DNA from: SZUA-545 sp050297855
Lineage (GTDB): Bacteria; Campylobacterota; Campylobacteria; Campylobacterales; SZUA-545
Reading direction: 5' to 3'
NCBI GenBank assembly: GCA_050297855.1
Contig: JBNKTC010000009.1
Coordinates: forward strand, 1 to 64,000
Length of the DNA stretch: 64,000 bases
Positions 1 through 9,671 of this stretch are shown piece after piece. Position numbers and translations under genes: made by a program. The notes under the pieces are model-generated. The model was not told the origin of the DNA. It ran no database searches and saw only the letters and a program-made list of their open reading frames with translations. The stretch's first letter is position 1. Every line of letters starts with the position of its first letter.

Positions 1-1538
1 CAGATCAGCGATACGCCCAGCGTGTTGGTCTTCGGCGGTACGATCAGGACTTTAAAGTCGCTGTATCGCTCCATAAGCCCCGCCAGTTTCGCGATGTTCG
101 CACTTCGCGGGTGGTTGATCAGGTCTTCACCCAGGATCAGGGTCTTCTGCTTTTTGCGCGCGGCGCGTTTTTGCATCTTGGCGATCTCCTCTTCACCGAC
201 ATTGGATTCGGCCGAGAGATACCCCTCGTCGAGCCCTTCGATGAAGGATTTGAGTCCCGCCGGCAACGCGTCGGCATTGACAAATGCCTGGGCAACCAGC
301 GCCAGTACACCCTCTTCGCTTCCCGCTTCGTACTTGACGAACTGCTTGACGGTGTTTTTAAGATCACTGTCTTCCATCGGGTGCATGTAGGCCACATCCG
401 CACGCTGCCGCTTGACGGCGTGCGTCAGGGCATAGCGTACCGCCGGGTTGTCACTTTTGATGCGACTTCCCATGACGATCACGTAGTCACTCGCTTCCAC
501 GTCGGCCAGCGTCGCGCTGTAGAGCGTGCTGCCCGATACGGAGCTGAAGTTCTCCATAAAGTTGCCATACGCCAGGGCGTCGTGGTTTACAAGCTTGTAG
601 CCGTGCTTCTCTTTAAGAAGCTGCAGTGTCTTTGCCTCTTCATTGCTGATGAGGGAATCAAAGGCGATCGTATCGGCTTTTTTGAAGGCGTCGACTGCCC
701 GGTTAAAGGCCGTTTCATCCCGTTTGGCACGGTTATCGAAATCAAAACCGAACCGGCCCGCACCACAGAGGTTGGCGAATTCGAATTCGTTTTTGACACG
801 GTAGAGCGCCTCTTCGTTCGTCTGCTTGGAGACCTTGGTCTCGTAAGTCAGGGAACACGCCGCAGAACAGTGGGCACACGCGGAAGGCGTCTTGTTAAGT
901 TCCCACGCGTTAGCCGTGTATTTGAAGTCCCTGGAGACCAGGGCCCCGACCGGACAGACTGCGATACACTCGCCGCAGAACGTACAGTCCAGCGTCTCGC
1001 TGTTTTTGGGAACGATCTGGGAGTTGTAGCCGCCGTAGAATACCTCGATGGCATCGTCACCGATCGCTTCGTTACAGGTACTGACGCAGCGCTCGCACAT
1101 GATACAGAGTGAGGGATCGTACTGGATCAGACCCCAGTCCTTGATGTCCCGTTTCTGGTCTCTGGCAGAGAAGCTCTGAGCGGTGATTTCAAACTCCAGC
1201 GTCTTGTTCTGGAGGTCACACTCGCCCGACTTGTCGCACACACCGCATTCAAGAGGGTGGTTGACATCATACAGCTTCATGATATTCTGCCGCTCTTTGT
1301 AGAGGGCATCGCTCTGCGTGTAGACTTTGAGCCCTTCCGTCGGAGGCGTCTGGCAGCTCAGGACGAATCCGTCGGTCCCTTCCGCTTCCACGACGCAGAG
1401 ACGGCAGGAGGCGATGGGCGTGACTTTCGTGATGTAGCACATCGTCGGGATATAGATCCCTTCGCGGCGTGCCACATTCAGAATCGTCTCGCCCTTTTGC
1501 GCGGTGACCGGTTTATCGTTAATAAAAAAGTTTACCAT
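1..1538 (-). CDS. nuoG: NADH-quinone oxidoreductase subunit G (NuoG), 3' part outside window
   Basis: Iron-sulfur subunit of the peripheral arm of respiratory complex I. The frame opens at an ATG and stays open to the window edge, giving about 512 codons of the N-terminal part. Visible ligands: C34, C45, C48 and C62 of the plant-ferredoxin-type [2Fe-2S] cluster; H94, C98, C101 and C107 of the His-ligated cluster; then two four-Cys clusters (CIMCERCVSTC and CTFCGECIAVCP). The molybdopterin-like region follows and reads KVLIVPPKTNTLGV near the edge. The start has a strong ribosome site (GGAGGGG) that begins inside the stop codon of the upstream gene, so it is the next cistron of the nuo operon. 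Identity is secure; only the C-terminal end is missing. Confidence 0.95.
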   Translation of the reverse strand, partial: MVNFFINDKPVTAQKGETILNVARREGIYIPTMCYITKVTPIASCRLCVVEAEGTDGFVLSCQTPPTEGLKVYTQSDALYKERQNIMKLYDVNHPLECGVCDKSGECDLQNKTLEFEITAQSFSARDQKRDIKDWGLIQYDPSLCIMCERCVSTCNEAIGDDAIEVFYGGYNSQIVPKNSETLDCTFCGECIAVCPVGALVSRDFKYTANAWELNKTPSACAHCSAACSLTYETKVSKQTNEEALYRVKNEFEFANLCGAGRFGFDFDNRAKRDETAFNRAVDAFKKADTIAFDSLISNEEAKTLQLLKEKHGYKLVNHDALAYGNFMENFSSVSGSTLYSATLADVEASDYVIVMGSRIKSDNPAVRYALTHAVKRQRADVAYMHPMEDSDLKNTVKQFVKYEAGSEEGVLALVAQAFVNADALPAGLKSFIEGLDEGYLSAESNVGEEEIAKMQKRAARKKQKTLILGEDLINHPRSANIAKLAGLMERYSDFKVLIVPPKTNTLGVSLI

Positions 1539-1547
1539 TCACCCCTC

Positions 1548-3545
1548 CTATAGCGCTGCCATGGCGATGTAGTAACACCGCATGCACCGTTCTGCTTCAC
1601 TGATCGCCTCTTCCTGCGTAAACCCGAAGTTGACTTCAAGATTGTTATCAATACGCGCAGGGACGCTCATTTTTTCCGAAGTCTCCCGTGGAAGGCCCGC
1701 AAGCCATCCGGAGACTTTTTCGTTTTTATCGTACACCTTGAGTTTTCTCAGGTGATCTTCCATGATCTCGTCGTCGGAGAGTTTGATCTCACCCGTTCGG
1801 AGATATCGGCTCATCACACTGGCAGCCCGTTTCGCCTGGCCGACCGCGTTGACGATCGTCATCGGACCGTATTCGCAGTCACCGGCAGCCCAGACACCTT
1901 TACGGCTCGTCATGTAGGTGATACCGTCGGTCTTTAGCGTATTCCAGCTCGTCATCTCAAGCTCCCACTCTTCGGGCAGGTACTTCAGATCCGCATCCTG
2001 GGAGACGGCCGGAACGAGGTAATCGCACTCGATATCGAAGTCGGCGCCTTCCACTTTTACAAGCTGGGGACGCCCGCCGTCTGGATCGGGCTTCTCTTCG
2101 TACATGTTGACTTTCAGCTTGGTGATCTTCTCGCCGTCGTCCACGATCTCCTCGATCGCCGACTGGAAGATGAACTCGACGTTCTCTTCGACAGCCTCAT
2201 GGTACTCTTCGTACGACGTATTCCGGATGATCGTCTTCTCATCCCGTCGGTAGAGCATGATCACCTTTTTCGCACCGGCCCGGACCGCACAGCGGACGAC
2301 GTCCATGGAGGTAAATCCACCCCCGACGCAGACCAGTGTTTTTCCGGTCAGGTCCATTTTTTCGCCGATACCGTGTCGTTCCCATAGGTTGTACTGGTCC
2401 AGCATCTGGATCGCCGGCCAGTATCCGCCCATTTCGGGATTTTCGTTTCCGGCACGCACCTTCTTGGAGATACGGGTACCGCTTGCCAGCATGATGGCGT
2501 CGTAGTCCTTTTCGAACTGTCGCAACATATCCGCCGTGACACGGGTATTAAGGATATAGTTCCCCCCTGCACTCTTACAGAAGTCGATATCCTTCTGGTA
2601 CTCGTGCGTCGGCATCCGGTACGGCGGAACCCCGACCATTACTTCACCGCCGAGGACCGGCAGCTCTTCATAGATGTCACAATCGACGCCGTCCATGCCG
2701 AGGTAGTATGCCGCCGTAAGACCGGCAGGACCGGCACCGACGATGGCGACCTTCTTACCGATGCTCGGCTGTTTCTCCACAGGGTGGAGCCACTCGCTGT
2801 CATGCTCGGTCTCAAAGTCCGCACCCAGACGTTTAAGCTCCATGATGGAGATCGGCTCGTCCAGGTTGGTCCGGCGGCACGCATCTTCACACGGATGGGG
2901 ACAGACACGTCCGCAGGTGTGAGCCAGCGGCATCGTCTGACGTGTCGCGACGAGGCTGTCGTCAAACCGCAGGTCCCGGACCCCTTCGATATACGCCGGG
3001 ATATCCACGTGATCGGGACACATATCCATACACGGCGCCGTGATCTTGGCGATGTACTCCCGCTCACGCATGTGGTAGTGGCGTGAGGCCGTCTTCTTCT
3101 CTATGCAGTCTTTAAAATCATCAAAAAAGTGGTCGATCATGTCGAGGATCGGTACGGGAACGGTCTTCCCGATCTCGCACTTACTCGTCATCTTCATGCT
3201 GTTGGAGATCTCTTTGAGGTGATCGACATCGGTCATTTCACCTTCACCCCTGGCGATCTTGTCCAAAAGGTCATAAAGGATTCTCCCGCCCCATCGCCCG
3301 GGGGCACACCGGCCGCACGCCTCGGAATAGACCTGATACTGTGCGGCATACTCGGTGGCCAGCCGGACCACATCCACATCCTCACTGAAAAGAACGAAAC
3401 CTTCCCATCCGATAAACGCATTGGATGGACGTGACGCATCGTACTCCGCCGGGAACTTGAAGGAGCTTTCCGCCCACTCTTCCGCCGGTGTGTTCCGATT
3501 GTCTACGATTTCGCCCCGCCAGGAGGAGAAATAGACTTTGCTCAT
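1548..3545 (-). CDS. NuoF-position FAD/NAD(P) oxidoreductase with NuoF-type Fe-S segment fused to a GltD-like module
   Basis: 665 residues in the place of nuoF. Residues about 70-150 match the iron-sulfur tail of NuoF (ACGRCAPGRWGG, then SKCEIG at C123), but the third cysteine of the usual CxxCxxC is glycine (G83). The FMN/NADH Rossmann part of true NuoF is absent. From residue 170 onward the protein is a GltD/NADPH-GOGAT small-subunit-like enzyme: cysteine pairs C172/C176 and C211/C215/C219/C223, an FAD site (VAIVGAGPAGL near 267) and a second nucleotide site (VCVGGGFTSMD). Campylobacterota are known to replace canonical NuoE/NuoF with unrelated small subunits. Here the electron-input module appears to be an FAD enzyme that takes electrons from NAD(P)H or a ferredoxin/flavodoxin (inference). 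It overlaps the preceding gene by 4 bases. Confidence 0.8.
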   Translation of the reverse strand: MSKVYFSSWRGEIVDNRNTPAEEWAESSFKFPAEYDASRPSNAFIGWEGFVLFSEDVDVVRLATEYAAQYQVYSEACGRCAPGRWGGRILYDLLDKIARGEGEMTDVDHLKEISNSMKMTSKCEIGKTVPVPILDMIDHFFDDFKDCIEKKTASRHYHMREREYIAKITAPCMDMCPDHVDIPAYIEGVRDLRFDDSLVATRQTMPLAHTCGRVCPHPCEDACRRTNLDEPISIMELKRLGADFETEHDSEWLHPVEKQPSIGKKVAIVGAGPAGLTAAYYLGMDGVDCDIYEELPVLGGEVMVGVPPYRMPTHEYQKDIDFCKSAGGNYILNTRVTADMLRQFEKDYDAIMLASGTRISKKVRAGNENPEMGGYWPAIQMLDQYNLWERHGIGEKMDLTGKTLVCVGGGFTSMDVVRCAVRAGAKKVIMLYRRDEKTIIRNTSYEEYHEAVEENVEFIFQSAIEEIVDDGEKITKLKVNMYEEKPDPDGGRPQLVKVEGADFDIECDYLVPAVSQDADLKYLPEEWELEMTSWNTLKTDGITYMTSRKGVWAAGDCEYGPMTIVNAVGQAKRAASVMSRYLRTGEIKLSDDEIMEDHLRKLKVYDKNEKVSGWLAGLPRETSEKMSVPARIDNNLEVNFGFTQEEAISEAERCMRCYYIAMAAL

Positions 3546-3775
3546 TGGGCTTTTCGCTTAACCACGATGGTCCAGTCCGCTTCGTTGAACTTCAGGGAGT
3601 TCATCAGCTCATGGCCTTTTTCTTTGATGATGTCTGCACTTTTTTGAACCGGCGTAAAATCGCCGACTTCAAATAGAAAAATCGCTACTTCTTCGTTATT
3701 GACTTCCGTATCCATGATCTGGATCATCTTGTCGTAAAAATTGTCTTTTAAATGTCGTAAATCAAATCGTTGCAT
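3542..3775 (-). CDS. NuoE-position small subunit of Campylobacterota complex I
   Basis: A 77-residue protein between nuoD and the NuoF-like gene. It has none of the four cysteines of canonical NuoE, so it is not a thioredoxin-like [2Fe-2S] subunit. Campylobacterota complex I operons typically carry such a short protein at this place (Cj1575c type in Campylobacter), thought to help accept electrons from a non-NADH donor. Its ATG follows nuoD by 12 bases with TTAAGGGAG as ribosome site, and its stop overlaps the next start (ATGA), which suggests translational coupling. Function beyond complex I association is inferred from position only. Confidence 0.75.
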   Translation of the reverse strand: MQRFDLRHLKDNFYDKMIQIMDTEVNNEEVAIFLFEVGDFTPVQKSADIIKEKGHELMNSLKFNEADWTIVVKRKAQ

Positions 3776-3787
3776 ATCTATACTCCC

Positions 3788-5014
3788 TTAACGGTCAACC
3801 TCACCGAATACGGTGTTGGAGCTACCGATCATAGTAACTACGTCAGCCAGGTAGGAGCCTGGAAGCCAGTCTTGTAACAGTCCCGTGTGGAAGAAGCTGG
3901 GTGCCCGGATCTTGAGCCGGTACGGATACGCTTCCCCGTCGGAGTAGATGTAGTATCCCAGTTCCCCTTTGGGAGACTCGGTCGCCACGTAAATATCCCC
4001 TACCGGCGGCCGCATACCCTGAGTGACAAGCACGAAATGCTGCATCAGGGAGTAGTTTTGTGTCATCAGCTGCTCTTTTTGAGCCGAGACATACTGTGGT
4101 GCGTGGGCCATCAATTCAGGACCTGTCCCTTCGTATTTCTCGATAACCTGGTTGATGATACGGATCGATTGCCGCATCTCTTCCATATAGAGCTTATACC
4201 GTCCGTAACTATCGCACATGTCGGATGTCGGGATATCGAAGTCCACTTCGTCGTAGAGCTCATACGGCTCTTCCTTACGGATATCCCACTTGATGTTGCT
4301 GCCTCTGAGCATGATACCGGAGCATCCCCAGCTTTGTGCCATCTCTGGGTCGAGGTGACCGACCTCTTCCAGACGCATTCTCCAGATACGGTTCGTATCC
4401 AGGAGGTTTTCATACATCTCGATCTCTTTTGGCAGGTGATTTACAAACTGGGATGTTGCTTTTAACCACTCGGGCGTCACGTCCAGCGGCACCCCGCCGA
4501 TTCGCACGGATGAATGCGTCAGACGCGCCCCGCAGTAATCTTCGATCAGGTCAAGGATGTACTCCCGCTCGCGGAAAGCGTAGAGGAAGACACTCATGGC
4601 ACCGATATCCAACGCGTGTGTCGCCAGCCAGAAGAGGTGGGACGCCAGACGGTTGAGTTCCAGCAGGAGCATACGGATCACTTTAGCCCGTCGCGGAACT
4701 TCCAGACCGACCAGTTTTTCAACTGCCAGGGCAAAGCCGTAGTTGTTCGCGGAAGCCGCAATATAGTCCATACGGTCCGTTGTCGGCAGGAACTCGTTGT
4801 AGATCATGTTCTCCGCCATCTTCTCCATACCGCGGTGGAGGAACCCGACATTCGGGTACGCCTTGACGATCTCTTCCCCGGACATCTCAAGGATAAGGTT
4901 AAGCAGACCGTGCGCGGACGGGTGGTTCGGACCGAAGTTGATGATCATCCGATCATCTTCACGCTCAAATGCAAGGTTTTCATAAAATGGTGATAGTCGA
5001 TTGGGTTGTTGCAT
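3788..5014 (-). CDS. nuoD: NADH-quinone oxidoreductase subunit D (NuoD)
   Basis: 408 residues, the normal length for the 49-kDa subunit that forms the quinone pocket of complex I together with NuoB. Recognisable blocks are [10 protein letters not shown] near the N-terminus, [19 protein letters not shown] and the C-terminal [13 protein letters not shown] ending. It starts 2 bases after nuoC ends and is followed closely by the short NuoE-position gene, so it is read from the nuoA promoter. Nothing abnormal was seen. Confidence 0.97.
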   Translation of the reverse strand: MQQPNRLSPFYENLAFEREDDRMIINFGPNHPSAHGLLNLILEMSGEEIVKAYPNVGFLHRGMEKMAENMIYNEFLPTTDRMDYIAASANNYGFALAVEKLVGLEVPRRAKVIRMLLLELNRLASHLFWLATHALDIGAMSVFLYAFREREYILDLIEDYCGARLTHSSVRIGGVPLDVTPEWLKATSQFVNHLPKEIEMYENLLDTNRIWRMRLEEVGHLDPEMAQSWGCSGIMLRGSNIKWDIRKEEPYELYDEVDFDIPTSDMCDSYGRYKLYMEEMRQSIRIINQVIEKYEGTGPELMAHAPQYVSAQKEQLMTQNYSLMQHFVLVTQGMRPPVGDIYVATESPKGELGYYIYSDGEAYPYRLKIRAPSFFHTGLLQDWLPGSYLADVVTMIGSSNTVFGEVDR

Positions 5015-5016
5015 TG

Positions 5017-5835
5017 TTATTCCTTACCTTCCAAGTGCTTGTTCCAGCTCTTATCTGCTCTGATCTTCGTCTCTTCAGGCTTCATCTTCTTAACAAGGAC
5101 CAGCCCCTCTTCCTGGTACTGGATCGGCGTCAGGTCGCGTGTCGGCTGTTCACCGTAACCGACCTCGTGACCGATCCGCGCAAAGTTCTTCGTATCGTTT
5201 GCATCGACAAAGGCTGCATCACGCTGCTCCGGGCCGATAACGTCGCGGTACTCTTTTCCGTAGATAAGATCCACTTCGTACCAGTTGGCCGCTTCGTCGC
5301 CGTGGAGCGGATAGGTCTTTCGCAGCGGATACCCCTGCCAGTCGTCCGGCAGCAGAACACGCTTGAGGTTGGGGTGGTTGTTGACGGTGATACCGAACAT
5401 ATCATACATCTCGCGCTCGGCCCAGTCGGCGGAGCGGAAAAGCGGTTCGACACTCTCGATCGCTTCGTTCTCTTTAATAAAGCATTTGACACGGATCCGT
5501 TTGGCTGCTTCGATGTTAAGCAGTTGGTAAAAGATTTCAAACCCGCCTTTTTTGGCCAGGAAATCCACCGCACTCATCTCGGAAAGGACTTTATATCCTT
5601 CGCCTTTGAGAACTTCCAGTGCTTTTTTCGCCTCTTTGGAATCAACGATGATGACGACGTTGTCACGCTGCATATAGCTCTCTTGTACCGTGACGCTCTT
5701 GGCAACGGCATCGATATGCGCTTTGCTCACGGCATCTTCCACAGGGTTTTTCGGAACCTCGGGGACGACGAGAAATCTATCTGTATAGTAGGCTTTCTTC
5801 TGAACGTTGTCTTTTGGTTGGTAACGTCTGAACAT
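5017..5835 (-). CDS. nuoC: NADH-quinone oxidoreductase subunit C (NuoC)
   Basis: 272-residue 30-kDa subunit of complex I. The conserved region runs from about residue 90 to 190, with the diagnostic [11 protein letters not shown] and [16 protein letters not shown] blocks. The extra N-terminal 70 residues and the C-terminal tail after the core resemble the extended NuoC of Campylobacterota. It abuts nuoB with no gap and nuoD with 2 bases, as expected in a tight operon. The subunit stabilises the junction between the hydrophilic arm and the quinone-reducing subunits. Confidence 0.96.
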   Translation of the reverse strand: MFRRYQPKDNVQKKAYYTDRFLVVPEVPKNPVEDAVSKAHIDAVAKSVTVQESYMQRDNVVIIVDSKEAKKALEVLKGEGYKVLSEMSAVDFLAKKGGFEIFYQLLNIEAAKRIRVKCFIKENEAIESVEPLFRSADWAEREMYDMFGITVNNHPNLKRVLLPDDWQGYPLRKTYPLHGDEAANWYEVDLIYGKEYRDVIGPEQRDAAFVDANDTKNFARIGHEVGYGEQPTRDLTPIQYQEEGLVLVKKMKPEETKIRADKSWNKHLEGKE

Positions 5836-6345
5836 TTAGATAAACCTTTTTGTACTGATCTTACGGTTCATGGACTCGCTTCGGATCTTTCTCTGCAGCA
5901 TCAGTGCCGCATACTGAAGCGTTTCAGGACGCGGTGCACACCCTGGAAGATAGATATCCACCGGGATGATCCGGTCGACACCCTGAACCGTCGAGTAGGT
6001 ATTAAACATCCCGCCCGTGTTGGCGCAGCTCCCCATGGAGATGACCCATTTGGGCTCTGCCATCTGGTCGTACAGACGACGGATGAAAGGGGCATATTTT
6101 TTTGTCACGGTCCCACTGATGACCATGACTTCCGACTGTCGGGGACTCGCCCGGAAGATGATCCCGTAACGGTCGAAGTCGAATCGCCCCGCCCCGCTGG
6201 CCATCATCTCGATCGCACAACAGGCCAGACCGAACGTAAAGAACCAAAGCGAGTTACTTCGCCCCCAGTTGACCAGTTTGTCAACCGTTGTCAGCATAAT
6301 AGGCAGGCCGCCTTTTTGAAGATAGTTTACTTCATGCTGTGCCAT
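5836..6345 (-). CDS. nuoB: NADH-quinone oxidoreductase subunit B (NuoB)
   Basis: 169-residue subunit carrying cluster N2, the terminal iron-sulfur centre of complex I. The tandem cysteines C42-C43 ([10 protein letters not shown]) and the single cysteines C107 (GSCANTGG) and C136 (LPGCAPRP) are all present, so the cluster should be complete. The start overlaps the end of nuoA by 19 bases. Length and motifs are standard. Confidence 0.97.
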   Translation of the reverse strand: MAQHEVNYLQKGGLPIMLTTVDKLVNWGRSNSLWFFTFGLACCAIEMMASGAGRFDFDRYGIIFRASPRQSEVMVISGTVTKKYAPFIRRLYDQMAEPKWVISMGSCANTGGMFNTYSTVQGVDRIIPVDIYLPGCAPRPETLQYAALMLQRKIRSESMNRKISTKRFI

Positions 6346-6716
6346 TCAAATGCTCCTTTTTTCCAAGCGTAAACAAAACCTACCGCCAGTAGGAAGATAA
6401 ATGTAACCATTTCGATGAAACCGAACATTCCCAAGATCTTAAAATCGACTGCCCATGGGAACATGAAGATGATCTCAACGTCGAACAAAATAAAAAGCAG
6501 CGCATACAGATAAAACTGAGCCGAGATTTTATTTGGTTGTCTGGAAGTCTCAGGTCCGCACTCGTAGATCGAGAGCTTGAGCTTCTCCGTCTCTCTGGCC
6601 GCCAGCCGCTTACCGACGAAGGCCGAGATAATTGTCGTAGCGAGGAACGCTACGGATGTAAATACCAGCAAAAAGAAGACACCAAAATAAGGATGTGCCA
6701 TATCAATATGCTCCAT
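6327..6716 (-). CDS. nuoA: NADH-quinone oxidoreductase subunit A (NuoA)
   Basis: 129-residue membrane subunit at the heel of complex I with three predicted transmembrane helices (about 10-35, 65-87 and 93-115). The matrix-side loop has the family block [10 protein letters not shown], with the cysteine that sits near the quinone channel. First gene of the nuo operon; an AAAGGGGTGAT ribosome site lies directly upstream of the ATG. The overlap with nuoB suggests translational coupling. Confidence 0.96.
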   Translation of the reverse strand: MEHIDMAHPYFGVFFLLVFTSVAFLATTIISAFVGKRLAARETEKLKLSIYECGPETSRQPNKISAQFYLYALLFILFDVEIIFMFPWAVDFKILGMFGFIEMVTFIFLLAVGFVYAWKKGAFEWHSMK

Positions 6717-6761
6717 ATCACCCCTTTATGTAAAGATAACTGCATGTCAATAAATCGTAAA

Positions 6762-6767
6762 ACTATA
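6762..6767 (-). promoter_or_regulatory. Candidate -10 element of the nuo operon
   Basis: On the minus strand the hexamer is TATAGT preceded by TGT (extended -10 form), about 45 bases before the nuoA start, in the only substantial gap upstream of the operon. Campylobacterota sigma-70 promoters rely mostly on the -10 box and usually lack a clear -35. Confidence 0.5.
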
Positions 6768-6890
6768 ACAAAATTACTTTTTAATAACCTCAAATTATCC
6801 GGCACGAAGCCGATTTACGCGACTGTTATGTAACACTCAGTTACAGTTTTTTTTTAAGATGCGCCGAATCTGTTACGAAAGAACACACTT

Positions 6891-9581
6891 TTAGATCGTC
6901 GACAGCTTTTGGCCAATGATCGTCATCTCGCTATCGATCTTCAGAAGAAGGGCATCTGCTGCGGGAATATCCCCAACCCTCTGTTCAAGCTCTTTAAAGT
7001 ATTTATATAGGTTGGGCATCCGAAGGTTCCCCGACGCCCCTTTGAATTTGTGTGCCAGGTGTTTTGCCGTACCGATGTCACTTTTTGCTACAGCGTCATA
7101 CAGCTCTTCCCGGCTCTCCTCATAATTCTCCAGGAACTCCCGGATCAGTTCGAGGATCATGGCCGATCCGACACCGAGGCCACTGACCGCCCCCTGCAGG
7201 TCCAGGCTCTCATCCGATGGGATGTCAACCTCCTCCGTAACCGCCTCCTGGAGCGTTGTTACCTCCAGATACCGTGCGATCATCTTCTCCACCATCTGCT
7301 GGTTGATCGGCTTGGGCAGGTAATCATCCATTCCCACTTCCAGGAAACGCTCCCGGTCCCCTTTTTGGATATTGGCGGTCAGAGCGATGATCGGCGTGTG
7401 CGAAAGTCCCCGGTTCTTTTCGATCATGAGAATCTCCCGGGTCGCTTCGGTCCCGTCCATGACCGGCATATTAATATCCATCAGGATCAGGTCGAACGCC
7501 CCTCCCTTAAACGCCGACACCGCTTCAAGGCCGTTCCCGGCAACGGTCACTTCACACCCCAGGTTACCCAGGATCACCCGGATCAGTTTCTGGTTGACCA
7601 GGTTGTCTTCCGCCACCAGGATGTGGGCGTGATAGCGGGAAGGAACAGGTCTTTTTTTGGCTTTTTTCTCCCTTCGCATCCCTCCGTTGAGACATGTATC
7701 CAGGGCATGGAAAAGCTTGGTCCCGTAGAGGGGGAGATGGATGATCTCATCCATCTCCAGTGCGGAGTAGTCGTCGATCATCCCCGAGATCAGGATCGCT
7801 TTGCGGACATGCTGACGTACCAGGGCAAACGGGCCCGGATCGACCCGGTTGAATACGACCACTACGTCGGCACTCCCCCCGTCTTGCAAAAAACGCGTCT
7901 CCGATTCGTAAAAGGCGTTCTCAAACCCGAGGGAATCCAGGTACTGCAACGTCAACAGCTCCTGGGATAAAGGCTGCAGTCCCTCGCCGGAAATGACAGC
8001 GACCCGTCCCCTTTTCGGCTTAAACGCCGGCAGCTTAAGACGTGTCTCGTCACACTCGTTTACCTTGACCGTAAAGAAGAACTTGCTGCCCACGCCCACT
8101 GATGACTCCAAGCAGAGCTCGCCGCCAAGAAGACTCACCAGTTTGCTGGAGATCGTCAGGCCCAGACCGGTCCCGCCAAACTGGCGTGTCGTCGTCGTGT
8201 CCGCCTGGGAGAAGGCCTCGAATATCTTCTCCTGCTTGTCTTTGGGTATCCCGATCCCCGTATCGGTCACGGCGATATAGATCTCCGCACACTCCGATTC
8301 GATACTGCAGACGTATTTGACCTCGATAAGGACTTTTCCCTCCTCTCCGGTAAACTTCATAGCATTTGAGACGAGGTTGGAGAGGATCTGGCGGATACGC
8401 AGGGGATCACTCATCAGGCAGGCAGGGAAAAGGGGGTCGACCATCACCAGCAGGTCGATCTTCTTCTGCATCGACTCGGCATAGAAGAGTTCGGCCACCG
8501 ACTCCACCTCTTTGGTGATATCGCATTCGATGCTCTCGATGTCCAGTTTCCCCTCTTCTATCTTGGAATAGTCCAGGATGTCGTTGATGATATTGAGCAG
8601 GCTTTTGGCACTGGAACCGATAATATTGGCATAGTTTTTTAGCTCTTTTTTCTCCACTCCCTCTTCCAGAAGGTCTGCAAAACCGATGATCCCGTTGATC
8701 GGCGTCCGGATCTCATGGCTCATATTGGTAAAAAACTCGCTCTTTATCCGGTCGACGTCCCGTGCCTTCTCCAGCGAGCGCTCCTCCAGGGTGATATCGT
8801 TGAGGGTGATGACAAAATGCTCTCCCTGGTTGAGCAGCAGGCGTTCGACCGAGATGGAGAAGATGACCAGGTTGTGATGCTTGTCGTAGGCCTTGGCAAT
8901 AAACTTCTGGTCGCGCTCTTTGGGCGCATCGGCAAGCCGGTGAATATCCTCCAGCTTATAGACCACTCCGTCCTCCTCCATGAAGAGCTCGCAGATGCAG
9001 GCGTGTTTCGACTTGAACTCGTCCAGGCTGTCAAAGGGAAAGTAGTCGAAGAAACGGCTGTTGATCTTGATGATCCCCTCCTCTTTCGAGGAAAAAATAA
9101 CAATATTGTTCTGGGTGTTAAGGATCTTCTCCGTAAGGATCCGCTCCTGCTTGATCTCCTCCTCTTTGCGAAGCAGCTCTTTTTCGTAGCTGATCTCTTT
9201 GGCGATGGCCCCCAGCGCCTCTTTGAGGGTCTTGAGACGGACCGGTTTGAAGATAAACCGCTTGGCCCCAAGCTCCACCGCCTTGACGACCAGCATCGGC
9301 TCTTTGTGGGCGGTCAGGAATACGATCACGGCATTTTTGTCGATCTCCTTGATCTCCGCAGCCATCTCGACCCCGCTCATTTTGGGCATCTTGATATCGG
9401 AGATGACGATATCGGGCCGGAACTCCTTGAAAGCCTCCAGCCCCTCCTCCCCGTTTTTCCGGACGATCAGGTTATCGGTCATCCTTCCCAGCAGGTTCTC
9501 CAACATCTCCCGCGCGATATCGTCATCCTCGACAAACAGTAGGGTCAGTCCCTTTAATTGCTCATATGATCCGTCTTGCAT
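6891..9581 (-). CDS. Hybrid sensor histidine kinase with receiver, PAS-like, kinase, pseudo-receiver, receiver and Hpt domains
   Basis: 896 residues, no transmembrane segment, so a cytoplasmic phosphorelay protein. Domain order: receiver with D62 (ISDIKMPKMSG); linker and coiled coil to 150; PAS-like region 150-265; HisKA with H289 (NMSHEIRTP); ATPase region with the N box near 402-406, VTDTGIGIP and FGGTGLGLTIS; a receiver-like stretch 523-630 without the acidic site; a second true receiver with D702 (LMDINMPVMDG) and KP pair near 757; and a C-terminal Hpt domain with H844 (AHKFKGASGN). All steps of a His-Asp-His relay are therefore in one chain. An N-terminal receiver suggests input from another kinase. 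Output partner unknown; no response regulator is co-transcribed. Confidence 0.93.
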   Translation of the reverse strand: MQDGSYEQLKGLTLLFVEDDDIAREMLENLLGRMTDNLIVRKNGEEGLEAFKEFRPDIVISDIKMPKMSGVEMAAEIKEIDKNAVIVFLTAHKEPMLVVKAVELGAKRFIFKPVRLKTLKEALGAIAKEISYEKELLRKEEEIKQERILTEKILNTQNNIVIFSSKEEGIIKINSRFFDYFPFDSLDEFKSKHACICELFMEEDGVVYKLEDIHRLADAPKERDQKFIAKAYDKHHNLVIFSISVERLLLNQGEHFVITLNDITLEERSLEKARDVDRIKSEFFTNMSHEIRTPINGIIGFADLLEEGVEKKELKNYANIIGSSAKSLLNIINDILDYSKIEEGKLDIESIECDITKEVESVAELFYAESMQKKIDLLVMVDPLFPACLMSDPLRIRQILSNLVSNAMKFTGEEGKVLIEVKYVCSIESECAEIYIAVTDTGIGIPKDKQEKIFEAFSQADTTTTRQFGGTGLGLTISSKLVSLLGGELCLESSVGVGSKFFFTVKVNECDETRLKLPAFKPKRGRVAVISGEGLQPLSQELLTLQYLDSLGFENAFYESETRFLQDGGSADVVVVFNRVDPGPFALVRQHVRKAILISGMIDDYSALEMDEIIHLPLYGTKLFHALDTCLNGGMRREKKAKKRPVPSRYHAHILVAEDNLVNQKLIRVILGNLGCEVTVAGNGLEAVSAFKGGAFDLILMDINMPVMDGTEATREILMIEKNRGLSHTPIIALTANIQKGDRERFLEVGMDDYLPKPINQQMVEKMIARYLEVTTLQEAVTEEVDIPSDESLDLQGAVSGLGVGSAMILELIREFLENYEESREELYDAVAKSDIGTAKHLAHKFKGASGNLRMPNLYKYFKELEQRVGDIPAADALLLKIDSEMTIIGQKLSTI

Positions 9582-9618
9582 ATATCTACTTTCCGTTGAC
9601 TTTCCGATGATTTTTTCT

Positions 9619-9624
9619 TATAAT
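9619..9624 (+). promoter_or_regulatory. Candidate -10 element for the 165-residue protein gene
   Basis: TATAAT hexamer in the divergent spacer between the hybrid kinase and the rightward gene, 48 bases before the rightward ATG. No -35 is obvious. Confidence 0.45.
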
Positions 9625-9628
9625 ACTA

Positions 9629-9646
9629 ATATTATATTCGTAATAT
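9629..9646. promoter_or_regulatory. Inverted repeat in a divergent promoter region
   Basis: ATATTA, a six-base spacer, then TAATAT. It lies between two divergent genes and just after the -10 candidate of the rightward one, so it could be an operator. The region is AT-rich, and chance occurrence is possible. Confidence 0.3.
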
Positions 9647-9671
9647 ACAGATAACTCTAAAAGTACATTTT

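Noticed and set aside
111..1112. Long plus-strand reading frame opposite nuoG
   Set aside because: It is antisense to the well-supported nuoG frame with its iron-sulfur motifs, and its own protein looks like no known family.
6822..6854. GTAAC-ACTCA-GTTAC hairpin followed by a T run on the plus strand
   Set aside because: It would end plus-strand transcripts, but no plus-strand gene lies upstream, and the stem is only five weak base pairs.
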